DNA of 64,000 bases from Deroplatys truncata (taxonomy: Eukaryota; Arthropoda; Insecta; Mantodea; Mantidae), in assembly GCA_030765065.1 (NCBI GenBank), contig CM060983.1, forward strand, positions 50,528,067 to 50,592,066, written 5' to 3'. The position numbers and the translations under genes are program-made. A model generated the notes under the pieces. The model made no database searches, was not told the DNA's origin, and saw only the letters and a list, made by a program, of their open reading frames with translations. Positions 44,693 to 55,599 of this stretch are shown here, one piece after another. Each line of letters starts with the position of its first letter. Position 1 is the stretch's first letter.

Positions 44693-45385
44693 TGATGCAG
44701 TAATTTGTATCACAAATTACTTAAATGTAAATAATGATTGTAATATGAATATGCATTTTTATGTGACATTGATTTCAGATGTTTATTGATTGTAAATATT
44801 GTTGGGAAGTAAATTTATAATGCCTTACTGAAACTGTCAATAATAGCGCGCAATAATGCAGAGAGGGGGGTGAGCTGTTTATCATTATTGGAAACGAGGA
44901 AGTTACGTAATGTTGGCGCATTTTTTCCGTTGAGAACCTTCTGGAATGTTTTCTCCCTAAAGCATATGTATTCATAAATTTCATTGGATATTAAAATAGA
45001 CGCTAATTTTGGCGCGTTTTATTAGATCAATATGTAAAAGTGATAGTGAACGTGTTCGACAATAAAAATTATAAAACAAATTTCTTCATCAGTGTTCTTT
45101 TTGGATAAAAGATTCCTTTCCGTTTACACAACCCTGATCAAGACACATGTTCGACCCAAGATAAGATAATAGCTAGCCGGAGGACAGTAAACAAAACTTA
45201 AAATTCTTTCAAACACTGATACTAGGTACCACAAATTGCTAACACTAGATGGAGCTACAAACCGAACAAATGAATGACGTCACAAGATGGCTTCAACACA
45301 CGTGATGTAAACAAACATTTGTAAGTAATACCGTTACAAATTGGCTACAATAATGTTAAATAAATAGAACATAAATACTGTCGCA

Positions 45386-45650
45386 GGGTGAAGGGTTACA
45401 TAGAGCATCCTTTTCCCCTGTCATGCAACGTCCAGACTGCCGTCGAAACTTTCAACCCTGAAATGAAGTGAAATGTGAATGGAGGTGAAATGGAGGGACA
45501 GGAAATTATGGGGATGTAATGATCCTTCCCAGCATTCGCCTAACGACCAGGGCAAACCCCGAAGAAAACAGGTAGGTTGGTCGGGGAATCGAACACACAA
45601 CCTCCGGAATGCGCGCCAAAGACGTTACCGCCTAAGCCATCCCGCCCGGT
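45386..45650 (-). mobile_element. SINE-3, antisense
   Basis: Read on the minus strand: head gggcgggatggcttaggcgg, B box gtgttcgattccccg (45580-45594 region), central domain ttttcttcggggtttgccct and gtcgttaggcgaatgctggg, then a tail with atttcagggttgaaagtttc. The head matches the 28.46-kb copy. The LTR-C element inserted at or within its 3' end. Confidence 0.75.
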
Positions 45651-45652
45651 TA

Positions 45653-46400
45653 TGAACAAGTGTTACTCGTTTGGTCACCTCTTGTCGTATTCCTCCAAAC
45701 TGATGACTCTTCTCTCTTGACCAACCACACCTAGCCACGTGACTTCAGCTTTCAGTGTCACTTCACTAATGCGATTTCGTTCATTTTCACTGCCACTTCA
45801 TTAGTGGACATAGTTCATTTTCACTGCCACTTCACTTTTCTGGTATAACTTACTTTAGTTTTCACAGCCACTTCAATTTTCCTCTTCCTTCCGCTTCACT
45901 CGCTGGAGTGTCGAACACAGGACTTCGCAACAAACAGTACTACGACATAACACTCTCTGTAGGCCACAATAACCAACTCACTCGTAGAACACACTGAACA
46001 AGCACTTTAAACGGCATCAGTAACAATTCACTAACTCGCTGATTGTCGCGAGCACGCTCGCAGGAGCTTCGAGAGAGTTCGCAGGAGGCGGGGGAAGGAA
46101 CATCCAGAAGTGTCTAGTTGTATATCAGTACCGCTTTTGCGACTCATGTCGGAGGGAGAGAGGTCTCTCCCTCATTATCTATCCAACAAAAGAGGCGGCC
46201 GCTGCTGGAGGACACGCCCGCTAGCCTGGCGCACAATAGCTTCATTGCAATTATTAAATAACGCCCACTGCATATAATGTCTTTCACTATGGTCAAATGA
46301 TTTAGAATGACCTAAATCTCAATATTGTTTCCCTTTTATGCCAGTAGTGGCTCGTGGCCTAAATAATACGCGAGGCTCTTTTCAGCTCACAACCCCTACA
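45653..46400 (-). mobile_element. LTR of a further retrotransposon, with polypurine tract (fossil)
   Basis: On the minus strand the unit begins TGTAGGGGTTGTGAGCTG at 46400, directly after a purine tract (agttttgggggggga, 46402-46417). It ends acacttgttca at 45653, giving TG...CA ends and 748 bp. Three repeats of a gaagtggcagtgaaaatgaa type lie in its 3' part (45770-45880). A polypurine tract on its 5' side makes it a 3' LTR with internal sequence to the right. It looks Gypsy-like, with no recognisable protein left. Confidence 0.65.
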
Positions 46401-48137
46401 ACTCCCCCCCAAAACTTGCAACTTATCCATTTCTTGTATATTAAGTTGACTCTCCTATCATTTCGGTTGCCGTACTTCTAGATAATGCCGTGGTCAAACC
46501 GCTGTTTCCCCATTGGTTCGCGCATTAAGATTTTGCAAATAATTACTGCCACCCATACTCACTGTTGTAGACTGTGATGCGACCATTGTTGCGTGTTGTC
46601 ACTACAAGAGGTTCGAGGTCTAAGGATGTTTGTTCGACCGACTGGAGAAGGCAGCGCCTGCTTGGTCCCGGGTGCTTTCTCAGGTGAGGGGCTCGAGGTT
46701 ATCAAGCCGGGTTCGTCATTTCAGCTCTGCTGAATGTTGCGGTCCGGTAGGACGGACAAGGCTCCTCTTTGCAGGGTGAGACACACTAGTGGTAAGATCA
46801 CCGAGCTCAAACACTGCCCGGGGTCGTCAAGTCGTCTCTACGAGGTCTCCATGGATAAGAAGTGACGAGAGATGGTCAGAGAGGACATAGGATTTACTCC
46901 ACTGACGAATGAGTGCAATATCCTTCCAGTTTAAAGGCAGCCGCTTTGATAGGTAACGAGGATCAGTTAAGACTAATTGCCTGCCACGCCTCTCGGTCTA
47001 TTCATCACAGAATCGTGGCCATTATTTCGTAACTCCTGCTCTAATTTCCCCTGGTGCCATCTAGTTTATTGAGCTTGACTTAATGTACATCAGCGCGTGG
47101 AGCGCGTGTGAACTATTTACATATCCTTTGCTATTAACAGTATACTAGTGCTTATGTGGCGTGCGTCGAGTCTGTGGTGAACTTATCTATCTTTGTGGCG
47201 GGGTGCCGCTACATTCATCATACCAGGAGCTTTTAAAATGACTGACGTAACACTTCGTAACTTTCCTTTCCACTTTATGTGCCGATACACTATGAACTGG
47301 CTTAGGTCTATCAGCAAATATGGCGTCTGTATTTATCTTCAATCAACCGCAAAAAAAAATATTATTGTAACATGGAACACGCTATGTCATTTTGCAGATT
47401 CATTGTATATAGACAATAGTTTAAATGTTTTTAAGACAAACTTATTGCTGATACTTTAATTCACACCAGCGAACTTCCAAGGCATACACACAGCAACAAT
47501 AATCGCTACGTACACACTGTTTTCGCACATGAACTGAACTGACACTGAAGGTCCATTCCGAGAACTTGAAGTTTGAAAAGCGATTTGAGAGGGAAAACAT
47601 TCCGTTACCCAAGGAAAGGGATGTCTGCAAGTACAAAAATTTAACAAATGTCATTGACCGAATAGCCTCTACAAGGGTTCTTTCTATTGCAAAAAAATCA
47701 GTATTTTAGTTTCATTCTAGCCTCCAAGCAGGTAGTTTATGGGAGTACGCAACACTCAAACAGTCTAAGCTTGGATTTGTTGTTCAGTAACTTGATATGA
47801 ACAATGCATCTGAACATCCTAGAGACGAGAGTAGCCGCAATAACCCTCTATACATGCACATCGACATTGCAGCTCTACCATTTCTCTCGCTTGCGACCTA
47901 TTTTCCTTATTCCCTGCTAATGTCGCGGTAACACTTAGGAGTGGGCGATTTTCGCTCTTGATATAGTGATTCGTAAAGTTATATTCCCATATGCGAGTAT
48001 GGAATATTTAAATATAAAATGTTTGAAACAGAGATAAAATTATATTAGAATACACCACTTAGAAAACAGATAAAGTTGTGCTTCACTAACTTCTCCCAAG
48101 GAACCACCTCTGCTTGATACAGTAAACCTATGACGTA
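46401..48137. other. probable internal retroelement sequence, then unassigned
   Basis: 46401 to about 47200 is GC-richer than its surroundings and, by its place beside the polypurine tract, should be 3' internal sequence of the retroelement on the minus strand, but I recognise no domain. 47200-48137 shows only short frames and no known repeat. Confidence 0.35.
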
Positions 48138-48323
48138 CGAGGGCGACACTGAACAATTTTAGAAAATCAAACAAGGATTACGTTTAAAAAAATCAAATGA
48201 TTTTATTGCTTTTTAAATATTCTCCTTTAATATCAATGCATTTTTGTATATGATGAAACCAGTCCTTAAAGCAATGATGCCACTTTTCCTGAGGCACTTA
48301 AGAAACCAGGCTTTTATAATGTT

Positions 48324-48878
48324 CTACTGCTTCATGGTGTCGATTTTTAGGGCTTCCAGAGACTCAGTAGCTAGTTTTGCTCTATGCGACGATGCGTTGT
48401 TATAATACAACGTTATTTTTCCTTTTGGGCATTTTTCAGGATATTTTTCGCAAATTTGCGGTAAACAGACATTTGTATACGAATCGGCATTAACGGTAAG
48501 TATATCTTCTAATGCTACAGTAGGAATATGGCTCGTTTTAGAAAAAAACTGGCAATCATCAACACTGCGAAATTCTTCGGATTTTTGTATGCTTAGGTTC
48601 TGTTTGAAAGATTCATTGAGCCGATTAATTTTTCTTTTCAGGATCGTAACAATTAATCCAAAATTCATCACCAGTAACGATATTCCAAAGCAAATTTGAA
48701 TCCATCAACTACAAAGTTTTCTCACGTCTAACTGTTGATGTACAATATTTTGGATTTGACTCATACCAATGCCCAATGTCGTCCGAATAAATTCATAAGA
48801 TGTCTGTCGATCTTCTTCAAGCATTGTTTGAACAGCGGCAATATTTTCATCAGTAACAGCACGAAATTCATCACTAAG
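48324..48878 (-). pseudogene. mariner 4 transposase remnant
   Basis: 48671-48324 reads KGKITLYYNNASSHRAKLAT, the second catalytic motif (family HDNA-HxA) with the aspartate changed to Asn, preceded by MMNFGLIVTILKRKINRLNE, which resembles the DExW-to-YDPxxK region in a shifted frame. Downstream codons give WFLKCLRKSG and FIIYKNALILKENI, resembling the WFxRMxKCIxLxGEYxEK tail. Frames are broken. Confidence 0.7.
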
Positions 48879-49539
48879 AAATAAACCAATGTCGATAAAA
48901 CATTAAAATTTTCCGGGCTGGAAGGCCGTGGTCTAAGGGTAAAACTACTAGCACCCAACGTTTCGGTCAACTCTGTGGTTGCCATAGAATACCTTGCACA
49001 TGCGGCTCCGTTTATATTGGAACAACAAAACGTGGTATAAATACCCGAATAACAGAGCATAAACGACATTGTCGCCTTGCTCAAACAGATAAGTCTGCAG
49101 TCGCTGAACACTTTGTTACCATGGGTCATCGTATCCTATATGAAGACACGTAAGTACTATCTTCTACAAAATATTATCACGCTAGACTTCATAGAGAAGC
49201 AATCGAAATTTATAAACACTCCAACAACTTTAATAAAAAGGAAGAAAAATTTAAGCTTAATCGTACGTGGATACCAGCGATGACACGTCACTGCAGACCC
49301 ACTGCGGCAGTTTTGACCTTGACGTGAGCTATATATTGCGGAACATCTCTTGCCTAGCCGGCAGTCGTTATCAAGCTGTCCTGGGAGTTACACTCTTGAA
49401 GATGGCAACCACAGAGTTGACCGAAACGTCGGGTGCTAGTAATTTTACCCTTAGACCACGGCCTTCCAGCCCGGAAGATTTTAATGTTTTATCGATTAAC
49501 TCCGGCCATGAAAGCCTTCGTACTTAAATAAACCAATGT
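48879..49539 (+). mobile_element. Penelope-like element, 5'-truncated, with inverted terminal repeats
   Basis: A 14-bp target duplication aaataaaccaatgt (48879-48892, 49526-49539) flanks a 633-bp insert. Its ends 48893-48984 and 49403-49494 are 92-bp inverted repeats with about three mismatches (cgataaaacattaaaatttt... against its complement). Between them the plus strand encodes a GIY-YIG nuclease. A 31-bp tail follows the right repeat. Inverted and direct terminal repeats (pLTRs) and 5' truncation are known for Penelope-like elements. Confidence 0.88.
48980..49296 (+). pseudogene. GIY-YIG nuclease domain of the Penelope-like element
   Basis: Reads CHRIPCTCGSVYIGTTKRGI, then NTRITEHKRHCRLAQTDKSA and VAEHFVTMGHRI, followed in another frame by KYYHARLHREAIEIYKHSNN and LNRTWIPAM. 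This follows the Penelope C-terminal nuclease (CxC-VYIGxT-R, REHKR, DKSAVAEH, GHxI, REAIEI). The reverse transcriptase part is missing upstream and the frame is broken, so it is inactive. Confidence 0.85.
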
Positions 49540-49845
49540 GTTTTCAATTCACTGTACCAATTATAAATTGTTGCCTTAGATATGTTTTCTTCACCATGCA
49601 TTTCTAAGCCAATCATCACATTATTTAGGCATTACTTAGGATTTAAAATTATATAAAATCATAGCCCGGAAATGTTCCCTAGACGAATTCAGTTTTGGGT
49701 GAACACAAAATCTTTATATGATGATAATTAACAAACTACACGGCATTCAACTTCCAAAACATTATAAAGTAGCCGTCAGATATAAAAAAAATTAATTTGT
49801 TTTTAGAAACATGCCATTCTAACAATTTTCAGCATCGCTCTCATA

Positions 49846-50760
49846 TTTAGACGGTATGTTTGGCGTGGTTTTCTGAGAAATACATTTTTTATCGGCTCAT
49901 GCTTATTTTCATGTGTATTATAACTTACTGACTTTCCTCAAACAGCCATAGAAAAATATTCCACATGTTATGCAAAAACGTTTCGTATATTTACCCTATA
50001 TATACCGTACATGTATCGTCTCAATGACAAGATCAGAAATGCAGAGGGCATGAATAATGATAAAGAAGGTAAAGCACAAGGAAAATGATAACATAAACCT
50101 AAAAGTTTACAGAACACGAATGGAGATGAAAGGAGGTAGTAAGTAACTTGTTTTTTCCCCCTTCAGAGAAGAAATTTAATCTTTTATTTGAACTTCTCTA
50201 CTTATTCTTGTCTGTTTCTTTTGCTGTTGCGGCGAGGAAAAACTGAATTATTATCTACTTAAAGGTAATTAGATTTACTTATAAACTTTCTGAAATTCTA
50301 AAGAAAATAAAATCTTAAGATACTTACAAATCACTCACCAAGTAGACGAAGATAGAGCGTGGTGTGACGTCTTTTCTTTCAGTGTTTTTCACGGTTCTTG
50401 GATTTCAAACCCTATCAATTAAGATAATATTAGCTTATCGTTTTGCATACATGTATTTGATGCATACTCGAGCTCTGTAGTAGTCACGACTTTATGTAAT
50501 AATTATCAATCCACAGGAAAAAAAAAGATTCTTCAAATTAGACTTTACAGATTAAAATTAGTGCAACAAATAAAAACACTAGTTACTGCAACACACCTAG
50601 ACACTCAGTGTAGCACAACACGTTACAACGAGTCATTGTTGACACATATTCAGAACAGAACACAACTAAACTGTTGAAACAACTCACAACTGAACTGCAC
50701 TCTGATCTGTCACCCTTAACTGTCCAAACTCTTCACCAGCTTAGCTGTCTAACTTCGTAA
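49846..50760. other. unassigned sequence
   Basis: No element, RNA or gene recognised. Mostly AT-rich with short frames. On the minus strand the part 50760-50560 would be transcribed from the promoter-like site at 50.8 kb. Confidence 0.35.
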
Positions 50761-50793
50761 ATCCTTAACTGTCTAGTTGGCGCGGTAGCAGAC

Positions 50794-50866
50794 CCTTATA
50801 TAAGCCAACGCAAAGCGAAACGTTCTCGAAGGAGAAGCTACTCGAACCTGTCGAACGTAACCTTCC
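50794..50866 (-). promoter_or_regulatory. heat-shock-like promoter arrangement (TATA plus clustered HSE modules)
   Basis: A TATA box lies at 50797-50804 (ttatataag on the minus strand). 15-65 bp upstream of it on that strand is a cluster of GAA/TTC modules: GAA 50817, TTC 50823, GAA 50828, GAA 50844, GAA 50853, TTC 50863. The pair TTCtcGAA has the exact 2-bp spacing of heat-shock-factor sites. The downstream 200 bp has a leader-like composition but no long frame. It could be the promoter of a lost or distant gene, or the U3 region of an unidentified LTR. Confidence 0.4.
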
Positions 50867-51049
50867 GGAGCAGAAATTATCAAAACTGCCGGGAGACTGC
50901 ACATAGTCAGTTGATTGCCGGCCAGGTAAACGGGCTGGGATGCGCTCACCGGCAGGCTGTAGGTAACTTCGCGCGCTATATACACAATATGGTAATTGAG
51001 ATAAATTCATATTTGTAATATGGGCTAAAATAAATGTAAATAAAAGCAG

Positions 51050-52195
51050 AAAAAATCTGACGTGTTGCACTTACATGACTTTCCCAATTCACTGTTTTAC
51101 AATTTATTTTTACAAAAGCCTCTTATTCTGTCTATTTCTTGATGGTACCGATAAACTTCAATTCACAGTTTCACGTTCCGTTGTACGATACAGTTGGCAA
51201 AGCTATAGTTAGGTTTTTAAAGAGCGTGTCGCTATGTGATGGCTTCGAAATTTCATGCTCTTTGTATGACCACGAAGAAAAAAATTCTGATATATTACAT
51301 TCACAAGACTTTCTGTACCCTCTATCGTTTATTAATGGGTACTCAAACTATTCCCTTTTATTTTTCCATCTACTATATTTTAATCTAAATATACCTTTGC
51401 GGAAATAGCTACACTACACATTTCGTTATAGATACAAAGAGAACAGCGATAGTTAAAAGTTTAAGAACTGGAACGCTATATGCTGGCCTAAAATTCCATA
51501 CTGTTACCACGCAATCGTAAGAAACACTTGAGTATCGACAGGACATTGAACAATTCGAACATTAATAGCGGATAACTCGAAAATGGCTTATGCCACAGAG
51601 ATGTTATTTGGAATAAATTGTGTATTTGAAACACATCTACATTTTCTGTGTAATAAAAATTAAATTGAGTTGTATTTATGGACGCTTGCGTCCCATTCTA
51701 TACTAGGTGTGAAAGACCGGAAATTTTGCTCAGAGGCCTCTTTGTCAGGGTTGAGGTTGTTTTACGTGCCGTAAATCAACGAATTTTCTGTGTAGTGCAT
51801 TTTCGTGGCTTAACGTTCACCAATTCCAAATAAAGGGGACTTCACAGGGTGTTCCTATAAAATTCAAGATATAAATTTTAATTGGCATGTGATTATCTTT
51901 AATATATGATATTTTGAGAAAATCAAACGTTTTCAAAAATGTTCTGTATAAAGGCTAGTTGGGGTGGGGAATATTCTTGATAATATTGCATATTTGGAAG
52001 GTATTGAACCTAAATGCCAAGTTTGTATTTATTAGAGATTTTGTTTGAGTTATTCTATTCAGAGGCGCACACATACACACACATACGGAACGTTTTCTAA
52101 ATATTGTTTTTTTGGATTCAGCGAGGGTCCAAACATGTATCAGCAGTAAAATCGCGGTGTCTGTTTTAGGATGGAATACCTCGAGACTAATTTTA
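51050..52195 (-). mobile_element. family A, two copies (one short), with a SINE inserted
   Basis: 51050-51125 is a short end fragment (aatctgacgtgttgcactta). 51283-51652 plus 51783-52195 is an older-subfamily copy in minus orientation (attctgatatattacattca, ctatatgctggcctaaaatt, gttcctataaaattcaagat, gggtccaaacatgtatcagc). It is interrupted by a SINE-1 at 51653-51782. Confidence 0.78.
51641..51794 (-). mobile_element. SINE-1, 5'-truncated, perfect 12-bp target duplication
   Basis: attttctgtgta occurs at 51641-51652 and 51783-51794. The 130-bp body between them holds the 3' tail (attgagttgtatttatggac) through ttttacgtgccgtaaatcaa and stops before the B box. Loss of the 5' end with the tail kept is the usual mark of LINE-driven insertion. 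Confidence 0.85.
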
Positions 52196-52346
52196 AAGTA
52201 TACATGAAATTCAGTGTACATATTCTACATATCCTGAACACTTTACTAAAGTTTCAAATAAATATGACTGAAATTGTGGAATTTCGAAATTTACGGTAAT
52301 CTTGAAGTGGAATATTTGTTGCTAGTTGGAAGATGCTTAATGTTTA

Positions 52347-53045
52347 TCTGCACAACGTATGGGAGCCAATTTGTCGCGGTAACTTCGTGTTATCTATTGC
52401 TGGGCGCCTGTTATTGTTTTACTACTTTGAATGTTGGGTTCATTGTCCTCCGGCTAGCTATTGTTTCTCGGTCGAGCACATCTCTTGAACAGGGTGTGTA
52501 AACGGAAAGGAGTTGTTACTCAAAGATAACACTGATAAAAGAATTTGTTTTTACACTTTTATTACCGTCACAATTAATTAAGTTCACATATTGACTCTTG
52601 ATACACGCCAGACTGAAACTGTTATATTTTCTGTTACTATAATAACTTATTTACTGCACATTATTAATTCGCATACTTCAACTTTTTTTGTAACTAACTT
52701 TACGACGCGAGAGATTTTGTAGAACTTTGCCACGTGTAACTCGCGAACGATTCTGATGAACTAAGCGACGTTTAACTTCTGAATGATTCTGTTGGACTCA
52801 GCGACGTGTAATGCGTGGATGATTCTGTTGAACTGGATAATACTTGCCTCATCTAATTAATAAACAACTCACCCCCTCGCTCATTGTTGCCCGCTCTTAT
52901 TGTCAGTTTCAGTGAGGCCGTGTAAACTTATTTCCTAACAATGCTTATAATTAACAAACATCTCAAATCAATGTCATACAATCATGCTTATTTACACTAT
53001 AATCACTCTGGCATTTACATTGTTGTGATATAAAATACTGCCACA
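52347..53045 (-). mobile_element. LTR-C relative with PBS-like sequence (fossil)
   Basis: The minus-strand LTR runs from 53045 (TGTGGCAGTATTTTATATCA) to 52372 and is followed by aattggctcccatacgttgt. Shared with LTR-C: tcctttccgtttacacaccc, aatagctagccggaggacaa and the start region. It is clearly diverged from the 41.4-kb element, with no coding part or second LTR. Confidence 0.72.
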
Positions 53046-53505
53046 ATCTTTATCGTATTTTACATTAACTTCGTGGTGTAGGATAAGGAAAATGAATCAA
53101 ATTTAGAGACATATTTTGGAAGAATAAAATTCGCCTGCATTTGTCACTTTTACGCTATCAGTCCAAGGGCGTATAAACAGGTGTAGTGTTATTATCAGAG
53201 TTTCAGTTGCCGCAGGAACGCTGTGGACACAACTGGGAGATATGTCCATGCGGCTCCCACGGATGAAATTTGTTCAACTAAATTCCACTGCCCTACAATA
53301 ACAGTAACAGAGAACATGGCGCAGGCATGTACGTAGCTTGTAAATCGGTTGAGTTGCTGAATGCAAATCGGCGGCTTTGTACCCCTGCTTCGATACGACC
53401 TTCACTGCGGACACTGAGGTGAAAGTAAGGATGGTGCGGGGGAGAGGGTAGCAGTAAGTTATATTTCAGGCAGTGATGTGTTTCAGTATATGGTAGCTTA
53501 CGTTC
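53046..53505. other. unassigned sequence
   Basis: No repeat or gene recognised. Confidence 0.3.
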
Positions 53506-54413
53506 ATATCACTTTCTCTACCCACAATCGTTTAGCTTTATATACCTACTTTCTAAAAACCATTCTTACGAAATTCTGTATCACTGACATAGTACGTCAA
53601 AACTGGACGCTATTTCGATACGAAATTTCACTGTAGGTACATGTTTTGAAGCCCCTAAATAAAATAAATCATTTTAATAAAATGGTCCGTGTTCATATGT
53701 GTGTGTTTGTGTATGTGAACAGCATAAGTCAAAATCGAAATCTTGGATAAATACTAAACTTGGCATTTTAAGTTCACTACCTTGCAAAAATGCCACATGA
53801 AGGTTTTCAAGAAAATCCACCGCCCCAAACTATCCTTTACATGGTACATTTTTCAAAAGTAATTGATTAAAATTCATTAAAATACAATATACTAAATGCA
53901 TTTACATGACATAAAATACATATCTTGAATTTTCTGGGAATAGCCTGTGAAGTCCACTTCAGTTGGAAGAAATTTTGTATAATCTTGTACAGCTGCTAAA
54001 CATTAAGCAATAGACGAAAACGCTAAAAATGCAGATCTCTTTAAAATACACGATTTACTTCAAATAGGTTTTTTGTGGCATAAGCCATTTCTGAGATATT
54101 CGTTATTAATGGTTCGAATTTTCGTTACTTGGTCATTCTTTAAAGTCCTTTCAACATTCAGTTGCTTCTCACGATGTCATGGAAACAGTATGGAATTTTA
54201 AGGCAGAATATAGCGTCCAGTTCTTAAACATTTGACTATCGCTGTTCTCTTTGTATCTATAACGAAATGTGTAATGTAGCTATTTCTGTAAAGGTTTATT
54301 TACATTAAAATGTAGTAGATAGAAAAAAATAAGCTTTAGTCAAAATAGTTTGTATACCCACTAATAAACGATAGAGGGTAGAGAAAGTCATGTGAATGTA
54401 ACACATCAGATCC
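53506..54413 (+). mobile_element. family A copy, older subfamily, preceded by a short inverted piece
   Basis: 53506-53618 is a minus fragment (tatcactttctctacccaca, aactggacgctatttc). 53619-54413 is the plus-oriented body: tgtaggtacatgttttgaag, gtgtatgtgaacagcataag, tatcttgaattttctgggaa, tagcctgtgaagtccacttc, gttgcttctcacgatgtcat, ending gtagagaaagtcatgtgaat plus gtaacacatcaga. A good reference for the older 3' half. Confidence 0.82.
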
Positions 54414-54596
54414 TGCTCTCTCGTGGAATTTCAAAGTCATCGCATAGGGACCCGCTTTTTAAAGATTTTAGTATCGCTTCAACCAACTGTATATCTCTCG
54501 AACTAAAACGATATACGTAAGAAAAGAATTGCTTGACATGTTATATCGATTATCAAGAAGATATAGAAGAATTAACTTTAGTAAAATTAATTTACC

Positions 54597-54787
54597 GAGG
54601 GAGATGTTCCACAACGTGTGAGGCGCGCATTCGGGAGATTTCGAGTTCGATTCCCGACGACCGCCCACTCTGACTATGAATTTTTCGTGGTTTCCCCGGG
54701 GTCGGTAGGCTAATGATAGGGTTATTGCTCTTCTACCACGACTTTTATGTTCCTCATTTCCTTCTTTATCATCTGTTTCAGGGTTTT
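54597..54787 (+). mobile_element. SINE-4, tRNA-derived
   Basis: The head gagggagatgttccacaacg leads to a B box gagttcgattcccgac at 54643-54658, then the domain ttttcgtggtttccccgggg and tcggtaggctaatgataggg, and a pyrimidine-rich tail (ttccttctttatcatctgtt). The right boundary coincides with an LTR end at 54788. Confidence 0.7.
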
Positions 54788-55599
54788 TGTTGCAGTTCTC
54801 GTGGCTCGTGTTATCTAATTTGTTGAGCGCCTCTTGTTTATTATTTTAAATTTGGGTTCTTTGTCCTCCGGCTAGCTATTACAACTCAGTCGAGCAAGTG
54901 TCTCTAAGCGGGGCGTGTAAACGGAAAGGAGTTGTTGCTAAAAGATAACATTGATATAATAATTTGTTTCTACACTTTTATTGTAGTCACACTTAATTAA
55001 TAATTCACATATTTAATCTTTATACACGCCTGACTGAAACTGTGATGATTCCAAATGTAACTACAGTCGTTTTATTTGCGGCACGCCAATTATTTCGCGT
55101 ACTTCACATTTTGTAACTAACTTTGCGACGTGCACCTCGTAAGAGATTCTTCCGAACTGTGTAACGTGCACCTAATGAGAGACTCTTCCGAACTGTGCGA
55201 AACTTGCTTATGGCTCGAGAATATATACTCCTTCACCTCGAATTGCCTAAACATTATAATAGAGCTGCTATTGGTTACCAAATCGCGCCCACTTTAGCGT
55301 CTGTTTTGTCAGCCAATCACTACTACTAACATATATGCTCTAGGGAAGATATTCCCTCCATTTCTAAAAATGGCACGCTACCCTGACGTCATTTATTTGT
55401 CTCTTCTTAGTGATAAACTACTCATCTCCTCAGTTTATTGTTACCCACTTCTATTGTCAGTTTTAGTTAAGCCGTGAAAACTTATTTCCTAACAATACTT
55501 ATGGCTAACGAACATCTAAAATCCTGTACATACAATAATATTAATTTACACTACAATCGCTCTGGCATTCACAGTGTTGTGATATAAAATATTGCCTCA
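54788..55599 (-). mobile_element. LTR-C relative, solo LTR (fossil)
   Basis: The minus strand starts TGAGGCAATATTTTATATCA at 55599 and ends gaactgcaaca at 54788 (812 bp). It shares tcctttccgtttacacgccc, aatagctagccggaggacaa and the cagtttcagtcaggcg block with the other LTR-C copies. No PBS or internal sequence remains. The 4 bp on the two sides do not match. Confidence 0.75.

Larger units (their letters stand above)
41360..45385 (+). mobile_element. LTR-C retrotransposon, short and non-autonomous (fossil)
   Basis: The 5' LTR is 41360-42355 and the 3' LTR is 44693-45385; both start tgatgcagtaatttgtatca and end ctgtcgca. A 4-bp target duplication GGGT (41356-41359, 45386-45389) flanks them. 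A PBS-like aattggcacccagaacgtgg follows the 5' LTR, and a short purine run (agtggggca) precedes the 3' LTR. The LTRs are nearly identical where they align, so the insertion is young. No protease, reverse transcriptase or integrase is present; only a gag-like frame remains. It is probably Ty3/Gypsy-like, by PBS position and duplication length only. Confidence 0.88.
48138..49843 (-). mobile_element. mariner 4 with a Penelope-like insertion
   Basis: The ends are cgagggcgacactgaacaat on the left and, on the minus strand, tgagagcgatgctgaaaatt on the right, flanked by TA (48136-48137, 49844-49845). Without the 647-bp insertion plus duplication, about 1.06 kb remains, shorter than a complete mariner of about 1.28 kb. 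A 190-bp end fragment of the same family is at 32.1 kb. Confidence 0.85.

Noticed and set aside
45386-45389. Reading GGGT plus the SINE start as part of the LTR
   Set aside because: The same GGGT precedes the 5' LTR, so it is better explained as a target duplication.
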